A stretch of 32,003 bases of DNA from JANQGH01 sp039030175 (GTDB taxonomy: Bacteria > Pseudomonadota > Alphaproteobacteria > DSM-16000 > Inquilinaceae). Positions 6,432 through 14,880 of this stretch are shown here, one piece after another. Position 1 is the first letter of the stretch; each line of letters starts with the position of its first letter. A program made the position numbers and the translations under genes. The stretch spans positions 1 through 32,003 of the forward strand of contig JBCCER010000031.1 of the NCBI GenBank assembly GCA_039030175.1, written 5' to 3'. Under the pieces are notes generated by a model. That model was given only the letters and a program-made list of their open reading frames with translations. It did no database searches and was not told where the DNA came from.

Positions 6432-9410
6432 GTGCTTTTCAAAAAACCGATCGGCTCAATGCGGCTTAGTCGTCCCAACACCACAGCGATCTCGCCACCT
6501 GTCGAATTTCAGTTCGACGGCCGCACGATCTCGGCGCTACCGGGTGAGTCCATTGCGGCCGCGCTGGCCGCAAACGGGATATCGGCAATCAGGAAATCAG
6601 ATGTTGGCGGCGACAGCGACGATGGCTGGCGTGGCCTTTATTGCGGCATGGGTACCTGCTTTGACTGTCTTGTCACCGTCGACGGCAAGGCAAGCCAACG
6701 CGCCTGCATGACCAAGGTGAGCGGAGGCGAAACTGTCCGTTCGGCTGCGCCGATCGGATCCTCGGACGATCCGCTAAAGGCGCTGTCTGAGAGCTCGTCC
6801 GCCGAATTGCCGGTTCGAGCCTGCGATATTTTGGTCGTGGGGGCGGGGGCGGCTGGTTTGAGCGCGGCATTGGCGGCGCGAGAATGCGGCGCGGATGTCA
6901 TTGTATTGGATGAGCGCGCACAACCCGGCGGCCAGTACTACAAGCCTGTCGCGCCGTCCCATCAAGTGACGGCTGCAATGGACCGCCAATTCCACGACGG
7001 CCAGATCCTGGCGCGGCGCACGCGAGAGGCCGGCGTCGAGATCGTTCAGGACGCATCCGTTTGGGGGGCTTTCAGACCGTCTGAAGTCTTAGCCCTGGTC
7101 GATGGAACCTCGTTTGTGTTCGAGCCCAAGCGACTAATCCTGGCAACCGGTGCCTTTGAGCGGGCAATGCCGATCCCGGGATGGACCCTTCCCGGCGTTA
7201 TGACGACAGGTGCCGCCCAAACGCTGGCAAGGGCTTACAATGTATCCCCGGGCGGGCGAGTCGTTGTCGCCGGTAATGGTCCGCTAAACTTTCAACTTGC
7301 AGCCGATCTGGTGAGTAACGGCGTGGAGGTTGCCGCCGTGGTGGAGAGCGCGCCACGACCGTCACTTGCAAAAATCCGACCACTGATCAGTGCGTTGGCC
7401 TTGTCGCCGAGACTGATGCGCGACGGCATCGGCTATTTGAACCAACTGCGTCGCGCCTCGGTTCCAGTTTTTTGGGGCCATTCGGTCACGGCGGCATTCG
7501 GCACGAAGGCGCTCGAAAAGGTGCAGCTGAGCCCGGTGGACAAATCAGGCGCTCCGAAGGCCCACAATGCGACCAGCCTTGACGCAGACACGCTGTGCCT
7601 CGGCTACGGCCTCATCGCGTCGACCGAGCTTGCGTTGGCGCTTGGCTGTGACGTCGAACGCGACCCGCGCCATTTGGGCACGCCGAAGATCGTTCGAACG
7701 GCAACCGGCGAAACTTCGGTCGATGGTGTCTTTGCCGTTGGGGATGGTGCCGAGGTCGCGGGCGCGAAACTGGCCGAAGCGGATGGAACGATCGCCGGTT
7801 ACAAAGCAGCGCGGCAACTTGGGTTCGATTGCCAACCATCTGATGGCGTGCGCGCCTTGCGTGCACGGAAGCGCGCAGCCCAATTCCAGAAATCGCTTTG
7901 GAGCATCTTTGAGCCGCCCCCGGTCACGCTGCGCCATGTCCCTGATGACACGGTTCTATGCCGCTGCGAGGGGCTTACATTCGGTACGATCCGTCGCGAT
8001 ATCAGCGCGGGCTGGACGTCGCCAGGCACATTGAAGCGTCGCACGCGCCTTGGCATGGGACGCTGTCAGGCGCGGTATTGCGGCCCAGTTGCAGCGCAGC
8101 TCCTGTCGGAGGAAACAGGACGTCCCTCGATGGGCCCAACACCCTTTGCGTCCCGTCTGCCGGTTAAGCCTTTTCCGGCGACGTCCGTTGCCATCGAGAA
8201 ACCGGAATGGGGCGGCCATGCGCGCGCGGGATCGCCCAACCTTTCCCTTCCCGAAGGCGCCGAGCCATTCGAACGCGAGGCCGCCGACATTGTCATTATC
8301 GGTGGCGGTGTGGTTGGGGCGTGCACGGCCTACTACCTGGCTGATGCGGGTCAGGATGTACTGCTGGTCGAGCGGGACGACATCAATCTTCAAGCCTCCG
8401 GCGGCAATGCCGGCAGCTTGCATGTCCAACTGCTGTCATTCGATTTCGGCGATAAGGCAGAGGCTGGCGGAGGTCCGGCTGCGTCCACATTGCCGCTGGG
8501 GCCTTGGGCGATCGATCTGTGGCACGATCTCGCTTCGATCAGCCAGCATGATTTCGAGATCCGTCAGACCGGCGGCCTCATGGTGGCCGAGGATGAGGCG
8601 GGCATGGCCTATCTGCGCGCCAAGGCGGACATCGAACGGTCTCACGGGATTGAGGCCGAAATCCTCGATGCCCAGGCGTTGCAGAACATGGCACCGAATC
8701 TATCAGACCATCTGATCGGTGCGGAATACTGTCCGCAGGAAGGCAAGATCAATCCGCTGGTCGCGACATATAGCGTCTTCAATGCGGCCCGGCGCGCAGG
8801 AACGCGCTATATCAAGAGCGCGGACGTTGCAGCCATATCGCCGACGGGTAGTGGCTTTGAGATATCGACCAGCCGCGGCCCCATCCGTGCGGGAAAAGTC
8901 ATCAATGCCGCCGGCCCTTGGGCGCGCCTTGTTGGCGATATGGTCGGCATCTCGGTACCGGTGTACAGCGCGCCGCTGCAGATGATCGTCACGGAGCGTG
9001 CGCCGATGCTGATCGATCAACTTGTCGCCTTTGCCGACCGGCATCTCACCATGAAGCAGCTTTCGACCGGCGGTATCGTCATCGGCGGTGCCTGGACAGC
9101 TGCCTATGATGCGGAGCGAAATCTCAACGTCACAACGCGAGCGAGCATTGAGGGCAATCTCTGGACTGCCCGCCGCGTCCTTCCTCAGATCGACGGTCTG
9201 CATGTGTTGAGAAGCTGGGCAGCGATGAACGTGAATATCGATGGCGCACCAATCGTCGGCGAGGCGCCCGGCATTCCGGGCTTCTACAACACGGTGACAT
9301 CGAATGGGTACACGCTGGCGCCGGCTGTCGCCCGAATAACAGCAGATCTCGTCCTTCACGGCAGCGCCGATCGGGACATCAGCACCTATCACCTCGACCG
9401 ATTCCAATAG
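6432..9410 (+). CDS. Three-in-one flavo-iron-sulfur dehydrogenase (Fer2 + FAD/NAD + BFD [2Fe-2S] + DAO fusion)
   Basis: A 992-residue single chain carrying all three parts of an HcnABC/OoxAB-type dehydrogenase. Residues 24-105 are a ferredoxin domain with C71, C76, C79 and C92. From residue 132 comes the FAD/NAD module (LVVGAGAAG, then VVVAGNGP near 278). Near residues 507-555 is the BFD-like cluster CRC...GMGRCQARYC. After a linker, the DAO domain starts near 618 (IVIIGGGVVGA, QASGGNAGS) and runs to the end. All cluster cysteines and flavin motifs are kept, so it looks functional. GTG at 6432 is tentative: GAGG lies only one base upstream, and an ATG at 6459 is an alternative. It heads an operon with ABC ATPase, hydrolase and regulator genes. 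It probably oxidises an amino or imino acid and delivers electrons to the respiratory chain. Confidence 0.9.
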   Translation: MLFKKPIGSMRLSRPNTTAISPPVEFQFDGRTISALPGESIAAALAANGISAIRKSDVGGDSDDGWRGLYCGMGTCFDCLVTVDGKASQRACMTKVSGGETVRSAAPIGSSDDPLKALSESSSAELPVRACDILVVGAGAAGLSAALAARECGADVIVLDERAQPGGQYYKPVAPSHQVTAAMDRQFHDGQILARRTREAGVEIVQDASVWGAFRPSEVLALVDGTSFVFEPKRLILATGAFERAMPIPGWTLPGVMTTGAAQTLARAYNVSPGGRVVVAGNGPLNFQLAADLVSNGVEVAAVVESAPRPSLAKIRPLISALALSPRLMRDGIGYLNQLRRASVPVFWGHSVTAAFGTKALEKVQLSPVDKSGAPKAHNATSLDADTLCLGYGLIASTELALALGCDVERDPRHLGTPKIVRTATGETSVDGVFAVGDGAEVAGAKLAEADGTIAGYKAARQLGFDCQPSDGVRALRARKRAAQFQKSLWSIFEPPPVTLRHVPDDTVLCRCEGLTFGTIRRDISAGWTSPGTLKRRTRLGMGRCQARYCGPVAAQLLSEETGRPSMGPTPFASRLPVKPFPATSVAIEKPEWGGHARAGSPNLSLPEGAEPFEREAADIVIIGGGVVGACTAYYLADAGQDVLLVERDDINLQASGGNAGSLHVQLLSFDFGDKAEAGGGPAASTLPLGPWAIDLWHDLASISQHDFEIRQTGGLMVAEDEAGMAYLRAKADIERSHGIEAEILDAQALQNMAPNLSDHLIGAEYCPQEGKINPLVATYSVFNAARRAGTRYIKSADVAAISPTGSGFEISTSRGPIRAGKVINAAGPWARLVGDMVGISVPVYSAPLQMIVTERAPMLIDQLVAFADRHLTMKQLSTGGIVIGGAWTAAYDAERNLNVTTRASIEGNLWTARRVLPQIDGLHVLRSWAAMNVNIDGAPIVGEAPGIPGFYNTVTSNGYTLAPAVARITADLVLHGSADRDISTYHLDRFQ

Positions 9411-9417
9411 GAAATCC

Positions 9418-10146
9418 ATGATCGTACTCGACAATGTCAGCAAGAATTACGGCACTTTCGAAGTGCTAAAACACTGTTCGACGTCGGTCGATAAGGGCCA
9501 AGTCGTCGTGATCTGCGGCCCGTCCGGTTCAGGAAAATCGACCCTCATTAAGTGCATCAATGGTCTCGAACCATTCGATACTGGGACGATCCATGTGGGC
9601 GACATCGATGTGGGGGCGTCGTCAACCAACCTGTCACAGTTGCGCGCGAAGACAGGCATGGTCTTTCAGAATTTCGAGCTTTTTCCCCATTTGACCATCA
9701 TGCAGAACTTGGTACTGGCACAGCGAAAGGTTTTGCGCAGAAGTGAGAAGGAATCCGAAGACAAGGCGATCAGTCTGCTGCGCCGGGTGGGACTCGAAGA
9801 CCAGCGGTCGAAGTATCCGGGCCACCTCTCGGGCGGCCAACAACAACGGGTCGCAATCGCCCGTGCCTTGGCCATGGACCCGCTGGTGATGATGTTCGAC
9901 GAGCCGACCTCGGCCCTCGACCCGGAGATGATCAACGAGGTGCTGGACGTGATGGGCGAGCTGGCCGCCGACGGCATGACCATGCTGTGCGTGACGCACG
10001 AGATGGGCTTTGCCCGCCGGGTCGCCCAAAAGATCATCTTCATGGATCGTGGCGAGATCATCGAAGACTGTACCAAGGACGAATTCTTCCAGGCCGACCG
10101 CAGCGAGCGGGCGCGCCAGTTCTTGGCAAAGATACTCCATCACTGA
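9418..10146 (+). CDS. Polar amino-acid ABC transporter ATP-binding protein (GlnQ/HisP family)
   Basis: A 242-residue ATPase with a full set of motifs: Walker A GPSGSGKST (about 38-46), Q-loop VFQNFELFPHLT, signature LSGGQQQRVAIARAL, Walker B MMFDEPTSALDP and switch His in CVTHEMGFA. ATG at 9418 has AGGA overlapping the stop codon of the fused dehydrogenase, a 7-base gap, so translation is likely coupled. Its cognate binding protein and permease are on the opposite strand at 4540-5388 and 3722-4423. Splitting one transporter over two divergent operons suggests that both are switched by the same promoter. Confidence 0.93.
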   Translation: MIVLDNVSKNYGTFEVLKHCSTSVDKGQVVVICGPSGSGKSTLIKCINGLEPFDTGTIHVGDIDVGASSTNLSQLRAKTGMVFQNFELFPHLTIMQNLVLAQRKVLRRSEKESEDKAISLLRRVGLEDQRSKYPGHLSGGQQQRVAIARALAMDPLVMMFDEPTSALDPEMINEVLDVMGELAADGMTMLCVTHEMGFARRVAQKIIFMDRGEIIEDCTKDEFFQADRSERARQFLAKILHH

Positions 10147-10159
10147 CGCGGCCGCCCAG

Positions 10160-11218
10160 ATGCCAGGATTTGCCCAAACCGTCACAGGCCTCGTTCCCAG
10201 CACTGCGCTGGGGTCGACGCTGATGCACGAGCATATTCTGTGTGATCTAAGGACGCCTGAAGAGCGGAGTGACGAAGCGGACCTGACGCCGATCAGGATC
10301 GAGAACCGGTTTGAGATCGACTATTTTCAGAACCGCAATCCGGCGAACATGTTCCTCAATGACGACGCGATCGCTCTGAGAGAGCTCAGGCGTTTCAAAG
10401 CTGCCGGCGGCGGTACGATTGTCGATGTGACGTGCGGGGGCCTCCTGCCTCAACCGCAACGTCTGGCGGCACTGGCGTCGGAGAGCCAGGTCAACATCGT
10501 GATCGGCGCCGGGTTTTATGTTGACGCTTATCAGCCGGACGAGTTCCGCGAGGCTGAGATCGATGAATTGACGGAATTGATGTCGCTTCAATTGACCGAG
10601 GGCGCGTGGGGCACGGCTGTTCGCGCGGGCTTGATCGGGGAAATTGGCTGCAGCTGGCCGCTCGCCGACAGTGAACGACGCAACCTCGAAGCCGCCGCGC
10701 GCGTGCAATCGGAAACCGGCGTTGCGATCACCATACATCCGGGCCGCCATGAGGATGCACCTGCGGAGATCGCCGAACTACTGCTCAGATGCGGGGCCGA
10801 GCCGTCCTCGGTAGTGATCGGCCATATGGATCGCACCATCTTCGATCGCGGCCGACTCGTCGATTTGCTGAAGTTAGGATTTGTCCTGGAGTGGGATTTC
10901 TTCGGCATCGAGACATCGCAATACTGGATGGACGACGACCTGGATTTACCGACCGACTACATGCGGATCGATTTAATCGGCGATCTCACAGCTTTGGGCT
11001 ATGGCGGTCAAATTGCCGTGTCACAGGATATTTGCACCCGTACCCGGCTTGCCAGCAATGGCGGGCACGGCTACGGCCATCTGGTTCAGCACGTTGTCCC
11101 GTTGATGCGTAGACGCGGCTGGCGCGATTGCGACATCGAGCAACTGATCGTGCAGACCCCGGCGCGGCTGTTGGGCTACCGCTCTGACGGGGAGCGGCTG
11201 GAAAGTGGCGTCACATGA
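10160..11218 (+). CDS. Phosphotriesterase-like amidohydrolase (PHP branch)
   Basis: A 352-residue TIM-barrel metal hydrolase of the phosphotriesterase family. ATG at 10160 places the HxH metal motif at H23 and H25 (LMHEHILCD). The other ligands are H193 (TIHPGRH), H222 (IGHMD) and D290 (VSQDIC). At the place of the carbamylated lysine the sequence is LIGEIG (E161), as in the E. coli PHP branch, so both metals are bridged by Glu. Known members act on lactones, esters or phosphotriesters. An open frame continues 50 codons upstream inside the ATPase gene but has no family similarity by eye. It overlaps the GntR gene by ATGA. It probably hydrolyses a precursor or intermediate of the local pathway. 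Confidence 0.85.
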   Translation: MPGFAQTVTGLVPSTALGSTLMHEHILCDLRTPEERSDEADLTPIRIENRFEIDYFQNRNPANMFLNDDAIALRELRRFKAAGGGTIVDVTCGGLLPQPQRLAALASESQVNIVIGAGFYVDAYQPDEFREAEIDELTELMSLQLTEGAWGTAVRAGLIGEIGCSWPLADSERRNLEAAARVQSETGVAITIHPGRHEDAPAEIAELLLRCGAEPSSVVIGHMDRTIFDRGRLVDLLKLGFVLEWDFFGIETSQYWMDDDLDLPTDYMRIDLIGDLTALGYGGQIAVSQDICTRTRLASNGGHGYGHLVQHVVPLMRRRGWRDCDIEQLIVQTPARLLGYRSDGERLESGVT

Positions 11219-11886
11219 ATCAGGACCCAACGACTCGCATAGCGACGACAGGGGAGGGAGGTAGCCGGGCCCTGCGCGCCTATCATTCAATTCGCTCCAT
11301 GATCCTCTCCCGCAAACTCGGCGCTGGCGAGATCGTTTCGGAGGATAAGATTGCCGCCGATCTAGAGGTATCGCGAACCCCGGTCCGAGAAGCACTACTT
11401 CGATTGCAAAGCGACGGGTTGATGGCCAAAGAGATGAACCAACCGTTCCGGGTTCGGCTCGTCTCGAACCGAGAGTACTTCCAGACCATGCGCCTTCGCG
11501 AGTTGCTGGAAGGCGAAGCCATTGCCGTGGCGACCGGCAAGATTTCAGCCGAGGCGCTGGACGATGTCGAACGCGACATGTTGGCGCTCGAGGAAAACCC
11601 CGCGGTGCCGGCTGAAGTCCACTGGGCGGCCGACGAAAAGCTGCACGACTTGATCGCTGACGCGTCCGGTAATGACGTGATGGCGCGAATGATCCGGAGT
11701 CTTCGCATCACGACCCGGATCTTTGAGCTTTCAGGACTTCCGTCCCGCTTTCGGCCGGATACCGAGGAACATCTTGCGATTATCGCGGCGCTCAAAGCCG
11801 GTGATCCCGAGGCCGCACAGACAAGCATCCGTGAACATATTCGCAGCCTGACGAACGACGTACTTGCCGTCATGGCAAGCCTGTGA
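11215..11886 (+). CDS. GntR-family transcriptional regulator, FCD subfamily
   Basis: A 223-residue regulator. The N-terminal winged helix-turn-helix is about residues 20-85 (AYHSIRSMILSRKLGAGEIV...LEVSRTPVREALLRL). The C-terminal all-helical FCD ligand domain has RLRELLEGEAI and later a metal-type pattern (DEKLHDLI, EHLAII, EHI). ATG overlaps the preceding stop (ATGA), and its own TGA overlaps the next GTG. FCD regulators usually sense a carboxylate or amino-acid intermediate of the pathway they control. The likely target is the promoter at 6339-6431. Confidence 0.92.
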   Translation: MNQDPTTRIATTGEGGSRALRAYHSIRSMILSRKLGAGEIVSEDKIAADLEVSRTPVREALLRLQSDGLMAKEMNQPFRVRLVSNREYFQTMRLRELLEGEAIAVATGKISAEALDDVERDMLALEENPAVPAEVHWAADEKLHDLIADASGNDVMARMIRSLRITTRIFELSGLPSRFRPDTEEHLAIIAALKAGDPEAAQTSIREHIRSLTNDVLAVMASL

Positions 11887-13199
11887 GCGGCATTGTCCCT
11901 GACGTTGGCGCCGCCATCGCGGCAGCTACAGAGCGCACGAAAGCCAACAGCTTCGATCTTCTGTGCAAACTGATCTCCGCAGGTCGAGACCCGGATGCCC
12001 TGAATGCGCTTATTGAGCGTCAGATGCGCGCCGGCGGTTGCGACACGAAATCGGTCTCCTACGCGCCGCGTGACGTGCCGATGGTCGACGAATTCGCGAC
12101 CGACGCTATCGGATCTGCGGCGGAGGAATGCTACATCGTAGGCAGTTTGGCGGGTGGGGCTGGCCGAAGCTTGCTGTTGTTTGCCCATCCTGATGTCGAG
12201 CATTTTCGGCCGCTGCCCGCCTGGTCAAGCGATCCCCATGTCCCGATAGAGCGAGACGGGCGCCTCTTTGGCTGGGGCGTTGCCGATGATCTGGCTGGCA
12301 TCGCCATGATGCTTCAATCGGTTGAGATTCTAAGCGAGGCGCGCTTGCGGCCCGCGGGCGATCTGTTGATGGTCAGCGCGCCGAGCAAAAAGCACCGGCG
12401 CGGCATCAGCGCGGCCCTGCATGACGGTTATCAAGCTGGGGCCGCCGTTTACCTACATCCGGCCGAATCCGGAAAGGGCCTCAACGAGATCAAGGCGTTC
12501 GCGCCAGGCCAGCTAGAGTTCATTGTAACGATCGATGGTGAGGTACCGGATACTTCCGAGCCGGCACACACCGCCTTTGCCCATCGGGGGGTCAACCCGT
12601 TCGGCAAGGCTCGGATTGTCACAGATGCCTTGATGGATCTGGACGCCCAACGCGGCGGCAGGATTAAGCATCCAAGGCTCGAACAGGCGATCGGGCGCTC
12701 GTCGAACGTCATGGTATCGTTTTGCGAGGCAGGCGGCGAGACGACGCTGAGCCGAATGGCGCCTTCATGCCGGATCGGCTGCGCAATGACGCTCGTTCCG
12801 GGCGAGAAGCTGGAAAAGGTTATGGGAGCGGTTGAGACTGCGATCGTCGAAGCTTGCAAAAAGGATGACTGGCTGAGGGACCATCCGCCGTCCGTCGACT
12901 GGAGAGCCGGCGTCAGCGGCGCAGAAACCGAGGCAGAAAGCGACTTGTATCAAACTGTCAGCGGCGTCCTAACCGCTGTTGGCGCCGCGCCGCTGGTCAA
13001 TCCCCTCCATACTTCCAGCGATATCCGCAATCCAATCGTTCAAAAGGGTATCCCAACAGTGGGATTTGGCCCTCTTTGCGGCGGATTGACGATGTCGGGA
13101 CTAAGCGACGAATGGATCGACGTTGCTGACTATCACCGCGCGGTTCAGGCGACGGCAACAATCATCGCGCGCTGGTGCGGCGTCACGCCAACGGGATAG
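11883..13199 (+). CDS. M20-family metallohydrolase-like protein with substituted active-site residues
   Basis: A 438-residue protein of the M20/DapE/ArgE fold, starting at GTG within GTGA. The first metal motif is present: HPD (H102, D104) in LLLFAHPDVEHF, and GWGVADDLAG (D135/D136). Where the family has the catalytic Glu-Glu pair the sequence reads SAPSKKHRRG (K169, K170). The next ligand motif, usually a Glu before Pro, reads YLHPAE (H192, E195). Near the C-terminus GLSDEW lacks the His expected in H-x-x-[DN]-E. It is full length with no stops, so this is divergence and not decay. It may bind ligand without hydrolysis, use another metal set or have a different reaction. Operon position suggests a role with the amidohydrolase and DUF3830 protein. 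Confidence 0.75.
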   Translation: MSGIVPDVGAAIAAATERTKANSFDLLCKLISAGRDPDALNALIERQMRAGGCDTKSVSYAPRDVPMVDEFATDAIGSAAEECYIVGSLAGGAGRSLLLFAHPDVEHFRPLPAWSSDPHVPIERDGRLFGWGVADDLAGIAMMLQSVEILSEARLRPAGDLLMVSAPSKKHRRGISAALHDGYQAGAAVYLHPAESGKGLNEIKAFAPGQLEFIVTIDGEVPDTSEPAHTAFAHRGVNPFGKARIVTDALMDLDAQRGGRIKHPRLEQAIGRSSNVMVSFCEAGGETTLSRMAPSCRIGCAMTLVPGEKLEKVMGAVETAIVEACKKDDWLRDHPPSVDWRAGVSGAETEAESDLYQTVSGVLTAVGAAPLVNPLHTSSDIRNPIVQKGIPTVGFGPLCGGLTMSGLSDEWIDVADYHRAVQATATIIARWCGVTPTG

Positions 13200-13215
13200 A
13201 GATGTTCTGGGCCAC

Positions 13216-13629
13216 CTACGAAGCTTCGATCCGGATCGGCTGAGCACCCTTCCACAAGGTCATGGTGCCAAGCTCATGCAGGTTTTCAAGGCCTGAGGTC
13301 AGCGTGATGAAATGGTTGCCGGCCAGCTGACCCATCTTACTCTTGAAATGGACACCGCCGTAAGCGAGCAGGATTTCGGTTTCGCTGATCCCGCCGGGGT
13401 AGAGAATAATCTGACCCGGTGCGGGAAAACTGGTGTGATTTTCGTACTCGACGCCAAAGTCATAATCGCCGAGCGGAATCCACACGCCTTCGCCGCTCCA
13501 ACGCACATGGACGACCTGGCTGTCGTACGGCAGCGCCCGCCGAAACACTTCGCAGGTTTTAGGCGCCAACTCGTTCTCAAACCTTGCTCCGAACGTAAAG
13601 GGGCCGGCTGTGACTTTCAGTTTTTCCAT
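13216..13629 (-). CDS. DUF3830 family protein (cyclophilin-like fold)
   Basis: A 137-residue protein. The frame is open for 43 more codons upstream, but the family-like sequence begins at MEKLKVTAGPFTFGARFE (ATG 13629). The middle carries VVHVRWSGEGVWIPLGDYDFG and HTSFPAPGQIILYPGG, which I recognise as DUF3830. No signal peptide or membrane segment is seen, so it is probably cytosolic. Function is unknown; genes of this family often lie near amidohydrolase or peptidase genes of amino-acid and hydantoin-like catabolism. It converges on the M20-like gene with a 16-base gap. Confidence 0.75.
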   Translation of the reverse strand: MEKLKVTAGPFTFGARFENELAPKTCEVFRRALPYDSQVVHVRWSGEGVWIPLGDYDFGVEYENHTSFPAPGQIILYPGGISETEILLAYGGVHFKSKMGQLAGNHFITLTSGLENLHELGTMTLWKGAQPIRIEAS

Positions 13630-13793
13630 GAAATCGCTTTCTTTGTGACGGTGTCCGCAAGTGTTGAGGAGGTCAATCTGAGCTTGGCTAGGCCACGGGA
13701 CACCATGCAATTCATAAGCCGGCTGTTCAACAACCGTCTCCGGTGCCGAAAAGAACAAATTGGGCGCGACAACCGAATGGCCACCGCATCAGA

Positions 13794-14870
13794 TCATGAA
13801 CTGTTTAGCTGTCGCGCGAGTGTCGAGTTTCGGGCCTGTTGGCGACCCGATTGGGCCGCGCACGACATGTCCGAGATTTTGAGAGGGGTGCCGCCTCGTG
13901 CCGCCGATTCCTTGATGGCGTCCCAAAGTCGGGCGACTCGAAGGCCGTTTCCGACTGTCGACGGGTTTTGCTGTTTGCCGGTTCGGATACTGCGAAAGGC
14001 AATCAACGGATTGTCGATGATTTCGGCTTCTTCTCGGACGGGCGGGCGCTCACCTATGCCGACTTCGCGCCATGCCCCCCATGCGCCAATCCGCACGATG
14101 GCATTTGTGTAGAACAGCGTGATGTGAGATGCGCAGCCGACAGGACCGTCGCCCACGGCGTGAAAGGTAACCAAGACGTTGTTTTCCAGGCGGCCTGAGA
14201 CAGCCGTGACGATGTCGACCGGCTTGCCGTGATTGTTCGCTTAGGCTGAGACGCTCTCGAAATCGGCATCGACCAGCAGGCACACCGTATTCATCATGTG
14301 GGCGCCCGTGTCGAACATGAAGCCGCCGCCGGAAAGTGCCGGCTCTTGTTTCCATTGGCCGTCATATCGGTCGGACCAGTTCTCCCAGATTGTCGCAGCA
14401 ACGCTGAGCAACCGGCCAAACTCTCCAGCCGTCGCGCGTTTTTGCGTATCGAGGATCAAAGGTGACAATGCGCCTTGATAGGCGGTAACGATGTGATTGT
14501 TCTTGCCGGCATATAGATCGACCAGTGCTTCCGCTTCCGCCGTCGTCGTCACCATGGGTTTTTCGAGCAAAAGATCGAAGCCGTACCCGGTGACCGCCAG
14601 CGCCTGCTCGGCGTGCAGCGCGTGGGGCGTCGAGACATAAACCGCGTCGATGCGGTCTCGGCATTGTTCGAGCATCTGTCGGTAATCTTCGAACTGTGTC
14701 AGGGCGGGCCGACCGGCTGCCAGGCAGATTTCGCTAAGCCGGGCGCGGGCTTGCGCGTCGACGTCTGCACAGGCCACGAATTCCATATCGGGCATAAGGG
14801 TCCAGCCCTGCGCATAGTCGATCGATTTTGATCCTGCCCCTATGACGGCGAGGCGAAGCGTTTCAGTCGT
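13794..14870 (-). pseudogene. Gfo/Idh/MocA-family sugar oxidoreductase, inactivated
   Basis: A Gfo/Idh/MocA dehydrogenase (about 358 codons). The N-terminus has LRLAVIGAGSKSID (NAD-binding) and LLLEKPMVTT (EKP motif); FDTGAHMMN follows. Two lesions are seen. First, the codon after GGAGGG-AAA, where ATG is expected before ACT GAA ACG CTT, is ACG (14870-14868). Second, an in-frame TAA lies at 14241-14243, after VDADFESVSA; the same frame continues immediately with homologous sequence (ANNHGKPVDIV, VTFHAVGDGP) to 13794. The stop could come from a Tyr codon by one change. The gene resembles ThuB and is divergent from the sugar-transport genes. Translation from an upstream TTG is possible, but the product would still be cut at about 210 residues. 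Confidence 0.82.
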
Positions 14871-14880
14871 TTTCCCTCCA

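Noticed and set aside
129..9410. Hydrogen cyanide synthase (hcnABC)
   Set aside because: The subunit plan is the same, but the partner DHDPS-family genes and amino-acid transporter suit hydroxyproline, proline or opine-type dehydrogenases. Cyanide formation is not supported.
13630..13758. N-terminal extension of the DUF3830 protein by 43 codons
   Set aside because: The extension does not look like the family, and the normal family length is reached from the ATG at 13629.
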